From positions 52,199,119 to 52,263,118 of the forward strand of contig CM043952.1 in NCBI GenBank assembly GCA_014529385.2: a DNA stretch of 64,000 nucleotides. The letters run 5' to 3'. The translations under genes and the position numbers were made by a program. Positions 42,480-54,087 of the stretch are shown piece by piece. A model generated the notes under the pieces. The model worked only from the letters and a program-made list of their open reading frames with translations. It was not told where the DNA came from and made no database searches. The stretch's first letter is position 1, and every line of letters begins with the position of its first letter. The DNA comes from Adiantum capillus-veneris. Lineage: Eukaryota; Streptophyta; Polypodiopsida; Polypodiales; Pteridaceae.

Positions 42480-45400
42480 TATTCTCTATTTCATGCTTGG
42501 GGAAAGGTAAGAGAACATGATTCTCTTATTCTCTTTGACCTTGGTTCTACTCACAATTTTATATCCACAGAGCTGGCCACCAACTAGGCATCCAAGCCTA
42601 TGACATGGGAGATGTCCTACCTAGTGATGGTGCTTTCAAGGGGCAAGAAGCCTCAGTCACTCCCTTAATTGGGAAATTGAGGCTCCATGTACAAAGCTAT
42701 GTGGACAAGGAGGACTTATTTATATCTCCTCTCAAACACGAGGATGTAATCCTAGGGGCACCTTTGATTGCATGGGTGTCGATGTTAAATTCCTTGAAAG
42801 GAAAATCTACTTTAGGTCCAGAGAAAAAGATATGTACATAGATGCTAAGGAGTTGGGTAACTCCATACCCATTTTACATACACAAGCTTTCAGTAAGTAT
42901 GATTTTTGTTTTCTCAAAATGAACCTAATGCTTTAGAAAAAGAAAATATAAACAATCACAAGGAATTAGAGTTATCCAATTTTCTCAAGGGATTTCAAGA
43001 TGTTTTTATTGACGAAATTCCTTGTAAAATACCTCCTAAACGAGGAAATGATGTCCACGCAATTGAACTTCTTCTAGGAAGTTCACCACCTAATAAACCT
43101 CCTTATAGAGTTTCTCAAGCTCAACAAGAGGAGATTATGCGGCAAGTACATGAGTTAGTTGAGAAAGGCATGGCTAAGCCTAGCTCATCTCCATTTTGTT
43201 CACCCGTGTTATTAGTGCAAAAGAAAGATGGCACATATCGTATGTGTGTCGATTGTAGAGCACTAAATAGGATCACTATCAAGAATAGGTTTCCTGTTCC
43301 ATGGGTAGAAGACCTATTTGATAAGCTACAAGGGTGGACCTACTTCAATAGGATTGACCTAAAAAGTGGCTACCATCAAATAAGGATAGGGGATCAAGAC
43401 ATTGTAAAGACCACATTTCGCACTATGTTTGATCTTTATGAATACATTGTCATGCCTTTTGGCTTGACCAATGCACCAGCCACATTTAATCCCTTGATGG
43501 AGAAGCTATTCATGTCTCACCAAACATTTACTAGAGTGTTCTTTGATGATATCATCATCTACTCTAATTCACTAGATGAACACAAGCAACATCTCCATGT
43601 AATATTTCAAGTTTTACAAGAGAATAAAGTTTATATTAATCAAAATAAAAGTGAATTTTTCTTACAAGAGATTCAATATTTAGGTCACATTATCTCTCAA
43701 GATGGCATCCAAATGGATCCATCAAAGCTAGAGGTAGATGGCCTAATCGAGTAATCTTCATGAATTAAGAAGCTTTATAGGTATGTGTGCACACTATAGA
43801 CGCTTCATAGAAAAGTTCTCACAAATCGCGGGACCATTACATGACCTAACAAACAAAAACTCTAGGTATACATGGTCTGCCAAGAAGAACAATTCTTTCC
43901 AAAATCTTATCTCTCAACATGTGCTTACACTGGCGGATCTCTCAATGTCGATTGAGGTCCAATGTGATGCTTGTGGTGATTGCCTTGGAGGTGTTTTGCT
44001 CCAAGAAGGGCACACCATAGCCTATGAAAGTTGAAGGCTCGACCCTGTTGAGCAAGGTCTAGGCATATATGAAAAGGAACTCCTTGCCGTTCTACATGCC
44101 TTAGATTGGTGGAAGCACTTTTTATTGTGGACTCCTTTAATTCTGCGAACGGATCACCAAAGCCTTAAGTACTTCATGACGCAGACCAGGCTCTTCAACA
44201 AACAAATGAGGTGAGCAAATTTCCTTTTGCAATTTCATTTTCATATTGCTCACATTTCCAGCAAGCATAATCAAGTAGCCGATGCACTCTCAAGATGGCC
44301 GAGAGTGAATGTGGTTTCCATAGCAACTCACAATTATCTATCTTCTATGATAGATGAGTATGCTATTGATCCGAATTTTAGAGATGCGATTGTAGCCCTT
44401 GCACTAGGGAAGAAAGAGAAACCATTTACCTTACAAGATGGTTATCTTCTCTATGGAAATAGACTATGTGTTACTAACTCACTACGTGAGAAAATAATGA
44501 ATGAATCTCGTGCCCCTCCTTATGTGGGCATAGAGGGATTCAACCTATCCTAAAAGGGATAGAAACATATTTCTATTGGCCTACCATGAAATCAAACATA
44601 TAAGAGTATGTTTCTAAATGTGTGGTATGCCAAAAGACGAAGTTTGATAGAGGGAAGAAACTTGGATTGCTTCAACCTTTGCCAATCCTTACCTCACCAT
44701 GGGAGAGAATGTCCATGGATTTTATCTTTGGATTTCCTAAGTCTATTCATGGAAATATGGGAATATGGACGATAGTAGACATGTTCAATAAACAAGCTCA
44801 TTTTATATCTAGAAAAAAGACTATCAAAGCCCATCAAATGGCAACCCTCTTCATATCACAAATTCTCAAGTATCATGGCTTGCAAATGTCCATAGTGTCG
44901 AATAGAGATCCTAGAATGACTAGTAATTTCTGGAAGGGTCTCTTTGAGAATTTAGTGACAAGTATAAACTCCTCTTTGGCCTATCACCCTCAAACGGATG
45001 ACCAAAGTGAAATAGCTAACCTAACAACTCTTGATCTACTAAAAGCCTACGTAACAAAACTAGACCAAAGGTCCCAATGGAAGAAGTACTCCCTGTTAGT
45101 GGAGTATGCCTACAATAACACTATACATATCTCCACCAAAAAATCACATTTTGAAGTGATTGAGGGAAGATCAAAAAGTCCCTTGCTACTTAAGGTACAT
45201 GGGAAGATCCTTGCTAGCAGATGAGTATAGCGGAGACCTACAAGAATATTTCCAAACGATTAATGATGCTATCTCTATCTCACAGCAAAGGCAAAAGGCT
45301 ACTATTGATAAGCACAAATGAGCTCAAGCCTTTAAACAAAATGATTGGGTCTTACTTAAATTTCCCAAGGCTCGATTAAGGCACACAACGGGCAAGAATC

Positions 45401-45785
45401 CTATGGGACAACAAAAGTACTATGCTAAATCAGCAAAAAGGTACTATGGACCCTTCCAGATTCTTAGACCAATCAATGAGATGGCCTATAAACTCAAGTT
45501 GCCCAGTCATTGGCTCATACACAATTCTTTTCATGTGAGCCTACGAAATCCTTACAAAGGAGAGCCACATCAAGAACCAACTATTGAAGACCCACCAAAG
45601 ATCAGGACCAAGAAGAGGTGCTGCAGCCCGAGTCCATTCTCCAAGTATTGAGAGGTGATAAGATTTTCCAATGGTATCTTATTAAGTTTAAGAACTACCG
45701 TTTTGTAGATGCTAGATGGATGCAAGGCATACAATTAAAGGATAACATAAACCTTGTCAATGCTTACAATGCTTCCCTAGAGTAA
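42480..45785 (+). pseudogene. Gypsy 2 pol
   Basis: Order seen: protease (LFDLGSTHNFIS; DTG is DLG here), linker (KLRLHVQSYVDKEDLFISPL), reverse transcriptase in a 282-codon frame 42906-43754 ([48 protein letters not shown]), RNase H (IEVQCDACGDCLGGVLLQEG, ADALSRW), integrase zinc and core (CVVCQKTKFDRG, MDFIFGFPKS, SNRDPRMTSNFWKGLFENL, YHPQTDDQSE) and a C-terminal tail (WLIHNSFHVSLRNPYKGE, then a chromodomain-like YLIKFKNYRFVDARWMQ) ending with TAA at 45783. RT keeps its Asp pair. Several stops and frameshifts break pol, and the protease Thr is lost. Confidence 0.93.
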
Positions 45786-46396
45786 GCAAATGTAAAAATG
45801 TTTAAATCAACAATTTTTTTGTCTTATAAGACTCTCGTTTTCTTTATTGTGCACAAATGTTAAGAAGTATGCAAGCTTAGGATCAAGTTTGTAGAGACGA
45901 CGTCTTCCAAACACCAAGTAGAGCATGTCACTCTACTATGGAAGATTGATAGGACTAATGCGTGGAAATGCCTGCGCGACAGCTTTGGTTCTCAAGCACC
46001 AAATGGATTAGTCATCCGTTCTGGAACGATGTCGTAGGGTAAACTAGGGATCCTCTACCCGCTAGAAAAAGAACTAATGAATAGGCTTTATCTTCTCTAA
46101 CTTATAGTGTCGAGGACGCCTATGATTTCAAGATTGAGGTAGTGTCATAGTAACTAATATCTAATTCTCTTAAATGATTTTCTCATGTTAAACTGATCAT
46201 TTAATATGGGGAAGCACTAGGGGAGAAAAAGCTAGAATATTGGTTAGGCTGATAGACCGGTCATAGCAGGGATCCAAAGAAAGGAAAATAGGGATCCAAA
46301 GGGGGGGCCATCTGCAAAAGAGAAATGTGCATCAATAGGCTTCATAGACCCTAAGATTCAGCCCATTAAGACTTCCCAAATGCTAAGGTTCCAAAA

Positions 46397-47278
46397 TGTC
46401 ACAGGAACCGAATAATAGAGATAGACAGCAAAATAGAGGAAGAAATCTTTGTATTGATAGTGTTTGATACAACAGAGGAGCAATTGAATATATATATGGG
46501 CGCACTCCGTTGTACAGAGCTCGAACCTCCCGACCGCCCCCGAGCTTCAATTCGCTTGCATGCAGCGTCTCACTCGCACTCGCACTCGCACTCGCACTCG
46601 CAGAAGAGAGAATGGTGAAACCCCCAAAACGCACCACCCGTCCTTCTATTCTCCTCCAAAAGCCTGCGACCTCTTAAAATAGCCGCTTTTCTATTTTTGG
46701 CGTTCGGTCGACTCGACTTGCGCGCCAATATACCTGCGAGAACAAGGTAAAAAAAACGTGATCGCGAAGCGATCCGTCCACAATTTTTCAGTTGTCTTCA
46801 ACTGAACATAACTCCCAAACGGAGTCAAAACAGCCCAAGTCCGTCTCATACAATCTTGTTGCCCTCGCTGCGCTCTTCGACGGCTATGTGATGGAAAATT
46901 TCCATAGCCTGCTCCGATTTGCTGAAAATCAACCTGCAAAACAGCATTTTCTACAAAAACGATGCAAAAACAGCAAATCCAACTTTTTTCTTAATCTTTG
47001 GCCTTCAACGAGCATCAAAACATCAAAATCTCTAAAGACTCAAAGAACCAAAGTTGTTCCTTATAATGCACGCTTCAATCGCTTCATACATCACTTTTTC
47101 AAAATCCCACGTTAACGCCTTCAAAAATGCCCCAGAAAGTGCCTTCCGGATCAAAAAATTTTATCGGACTAAAACAATCCACACATCCTTCTACACAGTG
47201 GACTAACTTTAAAATGACAAAAACTTCCTAGAAAACAAAATTTATTACTAAAACACCTCGAAATCAAGTCTTGTTACA
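46397..47278 (-). mobile_element. Solo LTR related to element 3
   Basis: 882 bp, minus-strand TGTAACAAGACTTG...GGTTCCTGTGACA, flanked by CAAAA on both sides (46392-46396, 47279-47283). Its plus-strand start (TGTCACAGGAACCGAATAAT) and the CTCGCA run match the element 3 LTRs; its other half is diverged. The host sequence rejoins exactly (compare 39310-39330, 'gattccaaaattcaaaggta'). It is a product of LTR-LTR recombination. Confidence 0.93.
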
Positions 47279-47509
47279 CAAAATTCAAAGGTAATGTCCA
47301 ATGGTCAAGCCTTAGGGTAACTTGGATGCTTGTGGGAAGACTCAAAAGTCTTTCCACATCCCTATCCAGGAGGGGGTGAGCCATATTAGTAGGGGATGAG
47401 AGAGAAACCCACACACTCTTCCAAGCTCCCTTTACACAAAGGGTATAGTGGACAAATGTCAGCTCGCTAGCCCATTTTCCCCCAAGGTGCATTCAAATCC
47501 TATTGGATG

Positions 47510-48303
47510 TGTTAGGAAATAAGACGTAGCTAAATAGATAATTGAGTAGATTACTTAATGGAGAGAGACAGATTTATATACACGAGATTATAGAGTAGAG
47601 AGAGAGAGAGAGAGAGTACACACGATATACGTGGTTCACCCAATGTGGGCTACGTCCACGGGAAAGCAGCCACTCAATGGCTTTAGTACTTCAAAACAAG
47701 AAGTAGTTTACAAAGGGATTATACCCTTAATGGAGCTCCCGCCTTGCTTCACTCTCACCACCTCACACTCACCTTGTTGCATCAACTTCACACTATGAAA
47801 TGTGTGTAGAAATGGCCTCCTTTTATAGGCCAAAAGGGCTGCCCTCTCTTATGAGAGACAACCATGTGTAGCCACCCTTGTGCGAATAAGTCCAAATCGG
47901 ACCCTCCAATCCGCCCATGTGTGGCCGCCCTTGAGAAGACAAGGCCGCTTTTGAATTCGGCCACCGGCCATTGAATTCGGCCACCGGCCACCGGCCATTG
48001 ACTTCCGACCACCGGCCACCGGCCATCGGCCATTGACTACCGGCCACCGGCCAACCGACTGGTTGTTTTCCGACCACTTTCCGGCTGCCGTCCGGCCATA
48101 ATATTCCGGCGAAAAAAAAAAGTCTCGGGGGCCTCCGCCCCCGAGGCCTTTAAAGTTGCCCCTGATTCTTGTCCGTGAAATTTTTGGTTTCCGGTGAGTG
48201 ATTTTCCTTCACGCACGATGGCTTCTCCTCATAATGGGGGCCTTACAAATGTGCGCTTTTACCACAGCAAATTACAAGGGTAAATCAGGCTCCATACTTA
48301 ACA
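47510..48303. mobile_element. Solo LTR of another family
   Basis: 794 bp, TGTTAGGAAATAAG...ATACTTAACA, with GGATG at 47505-47509 and 48304-48308. It contains (GA)n at about 47599-47614, 'acgtggttcaccca..gtgggctacgtccacggg', a landmark of plant LTRs, and a GC-rich patch at 47950-48070 built from repeats of CCGGCCA. Orientation cannot be fixed. The host rejoins as in the 5' LTR at 39560-39575. Confidence 0.9.
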
Positions 48304-49400
48304 GGATGGCCATAGAGGTGGACCAATGAGAATTAGGCTAGAGTAAATTTAGTTTAATTCATTTATAAACACTTGATAAAAGAACCAATAGAAATTAAGA
48401 TCTCTAGAAGACTAATGGATAATATCTTAAGGGATTCAATGAGCATTCAACAGCCCAATGGCTTGCCTAATTTTTATTGGCTAGAAGATGACTAAGAGGC
48501 CTAATGAGAGTTTAATTGAAGTATTTAAATATCTAAAGTTCTCACAAGAGGGAAAAGGGGGACACATGTCACAAGGCTATCATATATGCTTCTTAATTAT
48601 CATTGGCTAAGCTTTACAAGGGCCAATATGATGCCAACATGAGAAAATAGCAAGAGGGGTCGACCAAGAGAGAGAGGGGGCTCATTTTTGCAAGGCGTTA
48701 TCACACACACACACTCCAACAATCTCATGTGTGAAGTAAAGAAGACTACCTCCTTCTCAAGATTTAATGGAAAGCTCATCATCTACTCCAAGCTTGTGAG
48801 AAGGGAGGCATACACCAACTACTCTTGGCTTTGTGATTCAAATCTAACCAAGAGTCAAGCTTCAATGCATGCTCATCTCCTCTACCATGCTAATTACTAA
48901 GCTATGCTAAGCTATTAAGAGTGATTATGTGAGCATACATACTTCTTTCTCGTAAGAATACTCCTTCTTCCTCTTAATCTATTGTCATACCCCGCTAGCT
49001 CTAACCATCTTCAAAGGTGTGTGAGGTCTTGGGTTTGAGACCATGAGGGAATTGATGTTGTGTTTTCAAGTGTAGCCTTGGATGTTGGGGCTTTGAGCTT
49101 CCATCTTCATCGCACCAACAAGTTATTGAGGGAACACCAAGTATTGTATTGTAAAATGTCTCTCTTGATGGGGGAAACCTATAATATGAAGCTTTTTGGA
49201 GGGGGGACCGCCGCCTCCATGTAAATCCGGTCCTCAATTGTTGTCAATAGCTTAATTTCTCTCTCTTTTTAAAGTAATGTTTATGCCTAAGCACTCTTGC
49301 TATGCTCATTAGGAATCTATTGTTAATGAAATGCTCACTATGTCTAGATGTTATTTTCCGCTATACACAAGTTACTAGATCTTTAAATGTTACAATACAT

Positions 49401-50684
49401 CAAGCACTCAGACAACCACCACAAAACAAAAAAAAATATGTTTCCAAAGCAGGAGATTATGCTACGATGAGAATTGAAAAGCATCGGCTTTAAAACTTTG
49501 ATACTAATGCATTTGTTAAACTTGTTGAGGGTTGGAATTTATGCACCATATTTTCTCATCTCACATGGCAACAATAATGTTTCATTTTGAATTAATTTTC
49601 CTTCTCATGAGCACATACACAACTCCTTTCACATTAGTCTATTGAGACCATTTAACGACTGCAACCATCTCATCCACTTTTATATGATAAACCACCAATA
49701 CTTATTTACCAAGAAGAAATATTTGCCGCTATGGTGGATCATAAAACTAACCCTACTTGCATTGGAAAATTTTAAAACAGGTATCTCTTTACATTTAAAG
49801 GTCTGCCTAAAGAGAAGATTTCTACTACATACAAGAGAAATTCTTTCAAGATTTTCCTAGACTTCTCTCCACATTTCATAATTCACTAGCTAGTTGATTT
49901 TTCATATGAGCAACTAAGGACAACTGCTATCGCTAGTGAAAGTGATGTTATGATTTTTTCTACCCTCTTAAGTGATTCACTTGGGATGGCTTAAAAAACA
50001 TCATGTTGGTGTGGTTTAGCATCATCCTGTAAGTTTGTGGATAGTTGAAGTTGTTTATACTTGATTGTTATTATTCTTGTTCGTCGTTTAGCTAACATGT
50101 GGATGAATTAATTCTAGATTGAAATTAAAGAAGTCATCTTACATTTTTGCTAAAGTTGTCATTTTTGTCACCACCTAATAAATTTATTTGTATGTAGCCT
50201 AAGGCTAGGACAAGTTAGTCTAGAAATGCTCATGGGAAGCAACTCTTCTAAAAATGTGGAAAAAAAATGACACTCTTTAAAAAAGGGGCCTCAAATATTC
50301 ATAAGTACTTACTTCAATAAAATAATCTCAAATATACAATTTTGGTGTACTTTGGGGGCTAGAATTTAATCCCTTGTTGTGTAGATTCTCTCTTCTCCTC
50401 TCTAGTCTATGTGTTCATGATATTGATCTTATCTACATCAATCTAATGTTATTAATCTAATATAATATCATAGTTGGTTGATTGTAGGGGCATAAGTTTG
50501 TATCTAGAATGTCTACATTTGATTTGGAAAGCATAAAAGGATGCTTGATTGTGTGATCTAGGATAGTGGTTTATCGCCCCTCCAATACGACAACATCAAA
50601 AGCCCCATCTTAATGCCTGCTTTAAAAAGTGTCCCCTATAATTATTAGCATGTTGAATTCTTTGATTTTTTATTAACAATTAGC
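49401..50684. other. AT-rich stretch with a gypsy scrap
   Basis: At 49609-49659 the plus strand reads EHIHNSFHISLLRPFND, the conserved piece before the chromodomain of gypsy integrase, so a degraded element lies here. It would be continuous with 38268-39036 before gypsy 2 inserted. From 49700 to 50684 I see nothing recognisable. Confidence 0.5.
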
Positions 50685-50688
50685 ATTA

Positions 50689-50714
50689 GGACTAAAAACG
50701 ACTCAAAAAGGGAT
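50689..50714 (+). repeat. Left terminal inverted repeat
   Basis: GGACTAAAAACGACTCAAAA followed by AGGGAT. 24 of 26 positions match the right end in reverse complement. TA precedes it. Confidence 0.85.
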
Positions 50715-51128
50715 GTTTGTTAATATAAGGATTAAGGAATAGTCCAATAGTCATTTTTCACGTATACAAAAGTATGGCACTCTTGTCTCCTCTATTTTGG
50801 GTTTTGGTTGTCCTATTTTGACAGAGAACGGCTAAATGTATTGATCATAAGGCTAAAACTGCTATATTTAAGTGCTTTCGGCGAGTGAGCTCATTAAATT
50901 TGCAGCCCAAAGTAATGAAGTCTCATCTTTTATTGTATGCTATATTTCACAAAAGTGTTGTCAAATGATACGAAATCTATGTCAGAAGGCTCTCCAAAAA
51001 AGGCCATTAATGACAAATCACCTACTTTTTTCAAACGTATACCTTTTTCACTCTCTCTTTATTTTGTGAGAGGTTTAAGTCTTTCTGTCTCTATATTTTC
51101 TTTCTTCTTCTCTAATCTCTGAGTTTCC

Positions 51129-52503
51129 ATGGCGTCTTCTGCAAGCCGTCCTTCACATAACATAACTTCTTGTGACTTTCATAACATTAGAGAGGATGGT
51201 CTTTGGAAGCCCATATCTTTTTGTGTGAATGACTGGGTGACAATGCTTCCTTCATGCAAAGGTGTACACAGAGTGAAGGGAACTAAACGTGATAAAGTAA
51301 AAAACCATTGGAAAGGTCGTGTTCTTTCTTTCAAAGTGACCGACAATGGATGGCTAGCTAAGGTTCAACATGTGTACATGGCCAAGGATATGGTGTTAGA
51401 TTGGGATGAACATCCCACACTACATTCTCACTGTAAGTAAAAAAAAAACTTCTATTTGATACAATGAATCTTTCATTCTCCCATTGTTTTTTTTCATTTT
51501 TTGATTCCATTCCAGATATATTTCCTTCAACAGCTGTGGAATGGAAGCCTGTGAAGAGTCTAAGTGGGATGTTCAAAGCAATGAATAAAGGGATTGCAGA
51601 TGCTATGTATGCTGACAAGACACCTTCCTTTTACAAAACAATGGATTTGTTTGTCTATTTTGCAGAATACAAGGTTCCATCACAAGAAGGTGCATATGCA
51701 GAACTACATCAGTTACCCGTTTCCACCATAAGTTCACTTGACTAGGAAGATCTTGATTCATGTACTATATCAAGCTTCAAATCCAAGATCAAAGAAGACA
51801 TCCTTAAAGCTATGTCTCCGGCCATGATATCAAGAAGGATTAAAGTCAAATGGTTCTTGCCTATGCATGTCTTTGTGGCATGTTTCAAAACAATGGACTT
51901 GCAGAGGACAAAGACAATGTGTCTTAACAGAAGACTTTCTATGACTGAACTGGATAATGTACTTGGAGACACATGGAGGACAAAAGAAAATTTTCATATT
52001 GGCGATAATATTAGTTGTAGAGATGTAAGCCCAAATTCTATGTCTATCTCATATCAATTTTGTCGTCAATCATTAGTTCTGGGCTATGACTATAGGAGAT
52101 GGAGAAGCAAATTAGGGAGTTGGGTTCCTCTCGACTCTGAGGAAAATTTTCCAGAGTTTGAACTAAAGGTCACAGTCCATCAACACACCAAGTAAAGAAG
52201 CCTTATAGTAACAAAAAATTGGAGACTACATGATGTTAATGAATCTCTTGAGTTTCTTGATGAAACATCTCCTAAGTATAGATTCAAAGTGGATGGAGTT
52301 GTGGTGAGAACAAGGATAGAGAATTCAACCTCTTGCATCACATGCCTTCCCCCAAAAAGATTTGTATTTGAGCCACTTGCAAAGGAGTTGAAAAAACAAG
52401 TTCAATATTGTAATCATTGCATTTTGAAAATATATTCATCTTTTCTCTACCTTATTGTGATCATTATTTATGTTGTTTCAAACTTACGTGACACCATGGT
52501 ACA
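51129..52503 (+). pseudogene. Transposon gene, BAH-like N-terminus (uncertain)
   Basis: The ATG at 51129 (MASSASRPSHNITSCDF) opens exon 1, which ends at 51432 with donor GTAAGT. The acceptor TTCCAG gives exon 2 from 51516, and the join keeps the frame (HSH-Y-IFPSTAVEW). Two in-frame stops follow (51743, 52193), with sensible sequence continuing after both (FKSKIKEDILKAM; WRLHDVNESLEFLDE), so these are probably nonsense mutations. Residues about 27-95 (WKPISFCVNDWVTM..., NHWKGRVLSFKV..NGWLAKVQHVYMAKD) have the layout of a BAH domain: a start with a D-x-V strand, then W-x-G-R-V and a basic/aromatic strand. That reading is tentative. The rest is unknown. It is transcribed away from the left TIR and converges with the Ulp1 gene. 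Confidence 0.5.
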
Positions 52504-52619
52504 CATTTAAAAATCGTTAGTTGGTATTAAGTATTTGAAGTACAAAATTATAAATCACCAAAGGGTATATGTTCATATGGACAAATTGAACAAAAGTGTA
52601 CATAACTTTTGTGGCGTAA

Positions 52620-54087
52620 TCAATCATGAAACTCCACTTTTCTTTTTGCTTGAGAGGATTCTGCATCCTCAGAGACCCTTTCTCTTTTATGTTCAAGAGG
52701 GGGTGAAAGTTCAGGAGTGGGTGGTGATGACTTGGGCTCCTTAGGGCTTGGCACGAGGGACTTGGGGGTTGGTGCTTTGGGCTCCTGAGGAGTGGTTGGC
52801 TTGGGTGACTTGGAAACCTTCTTTGGCAACATGAATGGTAGCTTGAAAGGTGAGCTAGGTGCCTTCCCCTTACTGTTCTTAGTTGTATGATGCTTTTGAA
52901 CCTTGAATTTCAATGGTGAGTGGAATGGATGGCCCTTTGTATCTTGTCTTCTTTTTGCAAGGCTCTTCTTCTTGGTGGGACTCTTCCCCTTGGCAGGACT
53001 CTTCTTGGCATGGATCTTTTTTGTAGGACTCTTCTTCTTGTGATCCCTTTTCTTTGCAGCTTTTCTTTGTATGGATCTTCTTTGCAGGACTCTTCTTCTT
53101 GTGATCCATTTTCTTTGCATCCAAACCCTTGATGGCTCTACCTTTCTTTGGTGGCAACGTAGTTCTGGATCATTTGGTTTTATTAATCTTTCCAAAACCA
53201 TAGAAACAACCTTGTCTCTCACCCACGTGACCAAAGACTCTGGATAGTCATGCAACTGAAACAAATAGAAAAGGAAATTAAAGGACATGAGTACATACAT
53301 ACATAGTTAAGAAATCAAAATAAATCAATGGCACATGAGATACACACTTACAGTGAGTGTAGTCATCCTGCACCTTGAGTCAAGATATCTCCATGCATTG
53401 GCAAGCACCCTCCATCCACAAGATGTTGAGTCTGTTTGTAAAGGCACTTTTTGATTGTAGTACTTGAAATCTTCTATATTGTAATCTTTATTTGTGGTAC
53501 TCAGGTGAACAACGATAAGTTGGGCAGCACTACAAGAAGACATCAATCAAAAAGCTACTAATAGAAAACAATGGGCCATCAAGCATAGATCATACTTCAT
53601 ACTTACAGTTTACTTCTCCCATGGATACTTGACAATAAATTCATAAATATAATATCTTTCTCCAAAAGATTGAAGATAATAATACTCCAATGTCATCTAC
53701 AAAAAATAACAATTAGCTAGAAATACCACAAAATGTTATAAATAACATGTTAAGAGTTAAGATTTACCCTTCAACATAGGGGTATATTATGTAATTGCAA
53801 GTCAGCATGTTAAAATCTTCAAAAAAATTTGAAAGGCTTCCTTGCTTTATAAAAAGGCACTGTGTCACTAGAGGATCAAGTATGGAAATTTGCATAGCTA
53901 TAGCCTGTGGAAGATCCCTCATAAGACGCGTAAAAAAGAAAACACATCCCCCAATGAGGCCCTTGTCCTGCACATGTACTAATAATTAGCAAAGGGGAAA
54001 CACATACCTGAGATAGATAAAGAGCACAGTATCACCAAGCTCAATGTTGGTGTGTACAAGCATACTTGTGTCTTGAGGGAATATGTC
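52620..54087 (-). pseudogene. Ulp1/SENP-like cysteine protease with H1-like tail
   Basis: Exons on the minus strand by GT-AG signals: 54087-54008, 53967-53768, 53696-53607, 53529-53352, 53255-52620. The third exon reads HWSIIIFNL, the catalytic His-Trp of the C48 (Ulp1/SENP) family, after YIIYPYVEG and a TGA. The fourth reads VPLQTDSTSCGWRVLANAW, the family's Gln and catalytic Cys. The position expected for the catalytic Asp seems to be Asn or Leu. The last exon ends in a long Lys/Pro/Ser tail with repeated SPTKK/SPAKK words, as in histone H1, and a basic KRKV near the end; a frameshift lies within the repeat. C48 enzymes cleave SUMO-like modifiers, and related domains occur in plant CACTA and Mutator transposons. 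The first exon continues directly from the histone frame (after one TAA); the first intron join is out of frame. Confidence 0.83.

Larger units (their letters stand above)
39043..49394 (+). mobile_element. Complete Ty3/gypsy element (family 2)
   Basis: 10,352 bp including two later solo-LTR insertions, about 8.67 kb without them. 5' LTR 39043-40503, Met primer site, gag, protease, RT, RNase H, integrase with a chromodomain-like tail, 3' LTR 46143-49394. ATACAT precedes the 5' LTR (39037-39042) and follows the 3' LTR (49395-49400); this is one base longer than the usual 5-bp duplication but perfect. Coding frames are broken. Two more partial copies of the family lie on the other strand (24110-37770). 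Confidence 0.93.
46143..49394 (+). repeat. 3' LTR of gypsy 2, with two solo LTRs inside
   Basis: TGTCATAGTAAC...AAATGTTACA, preceded by GATTGAGGTAG. Without the insertions at 46397-47278 and 47510-48303 and their duplications it is about 1,566 bp. It keeps a ~240-bp block missing from the 5' LTR and lacks that LTR's fold-back arm. Confidence 0.92.

Noticed and set aside
47823..48077. Trp/Gly-rich frame on the minus strand (repeats of WPVAGG)
   Set aside because: It is only the translation of the CCGGCCA repeats in a solo LTR.
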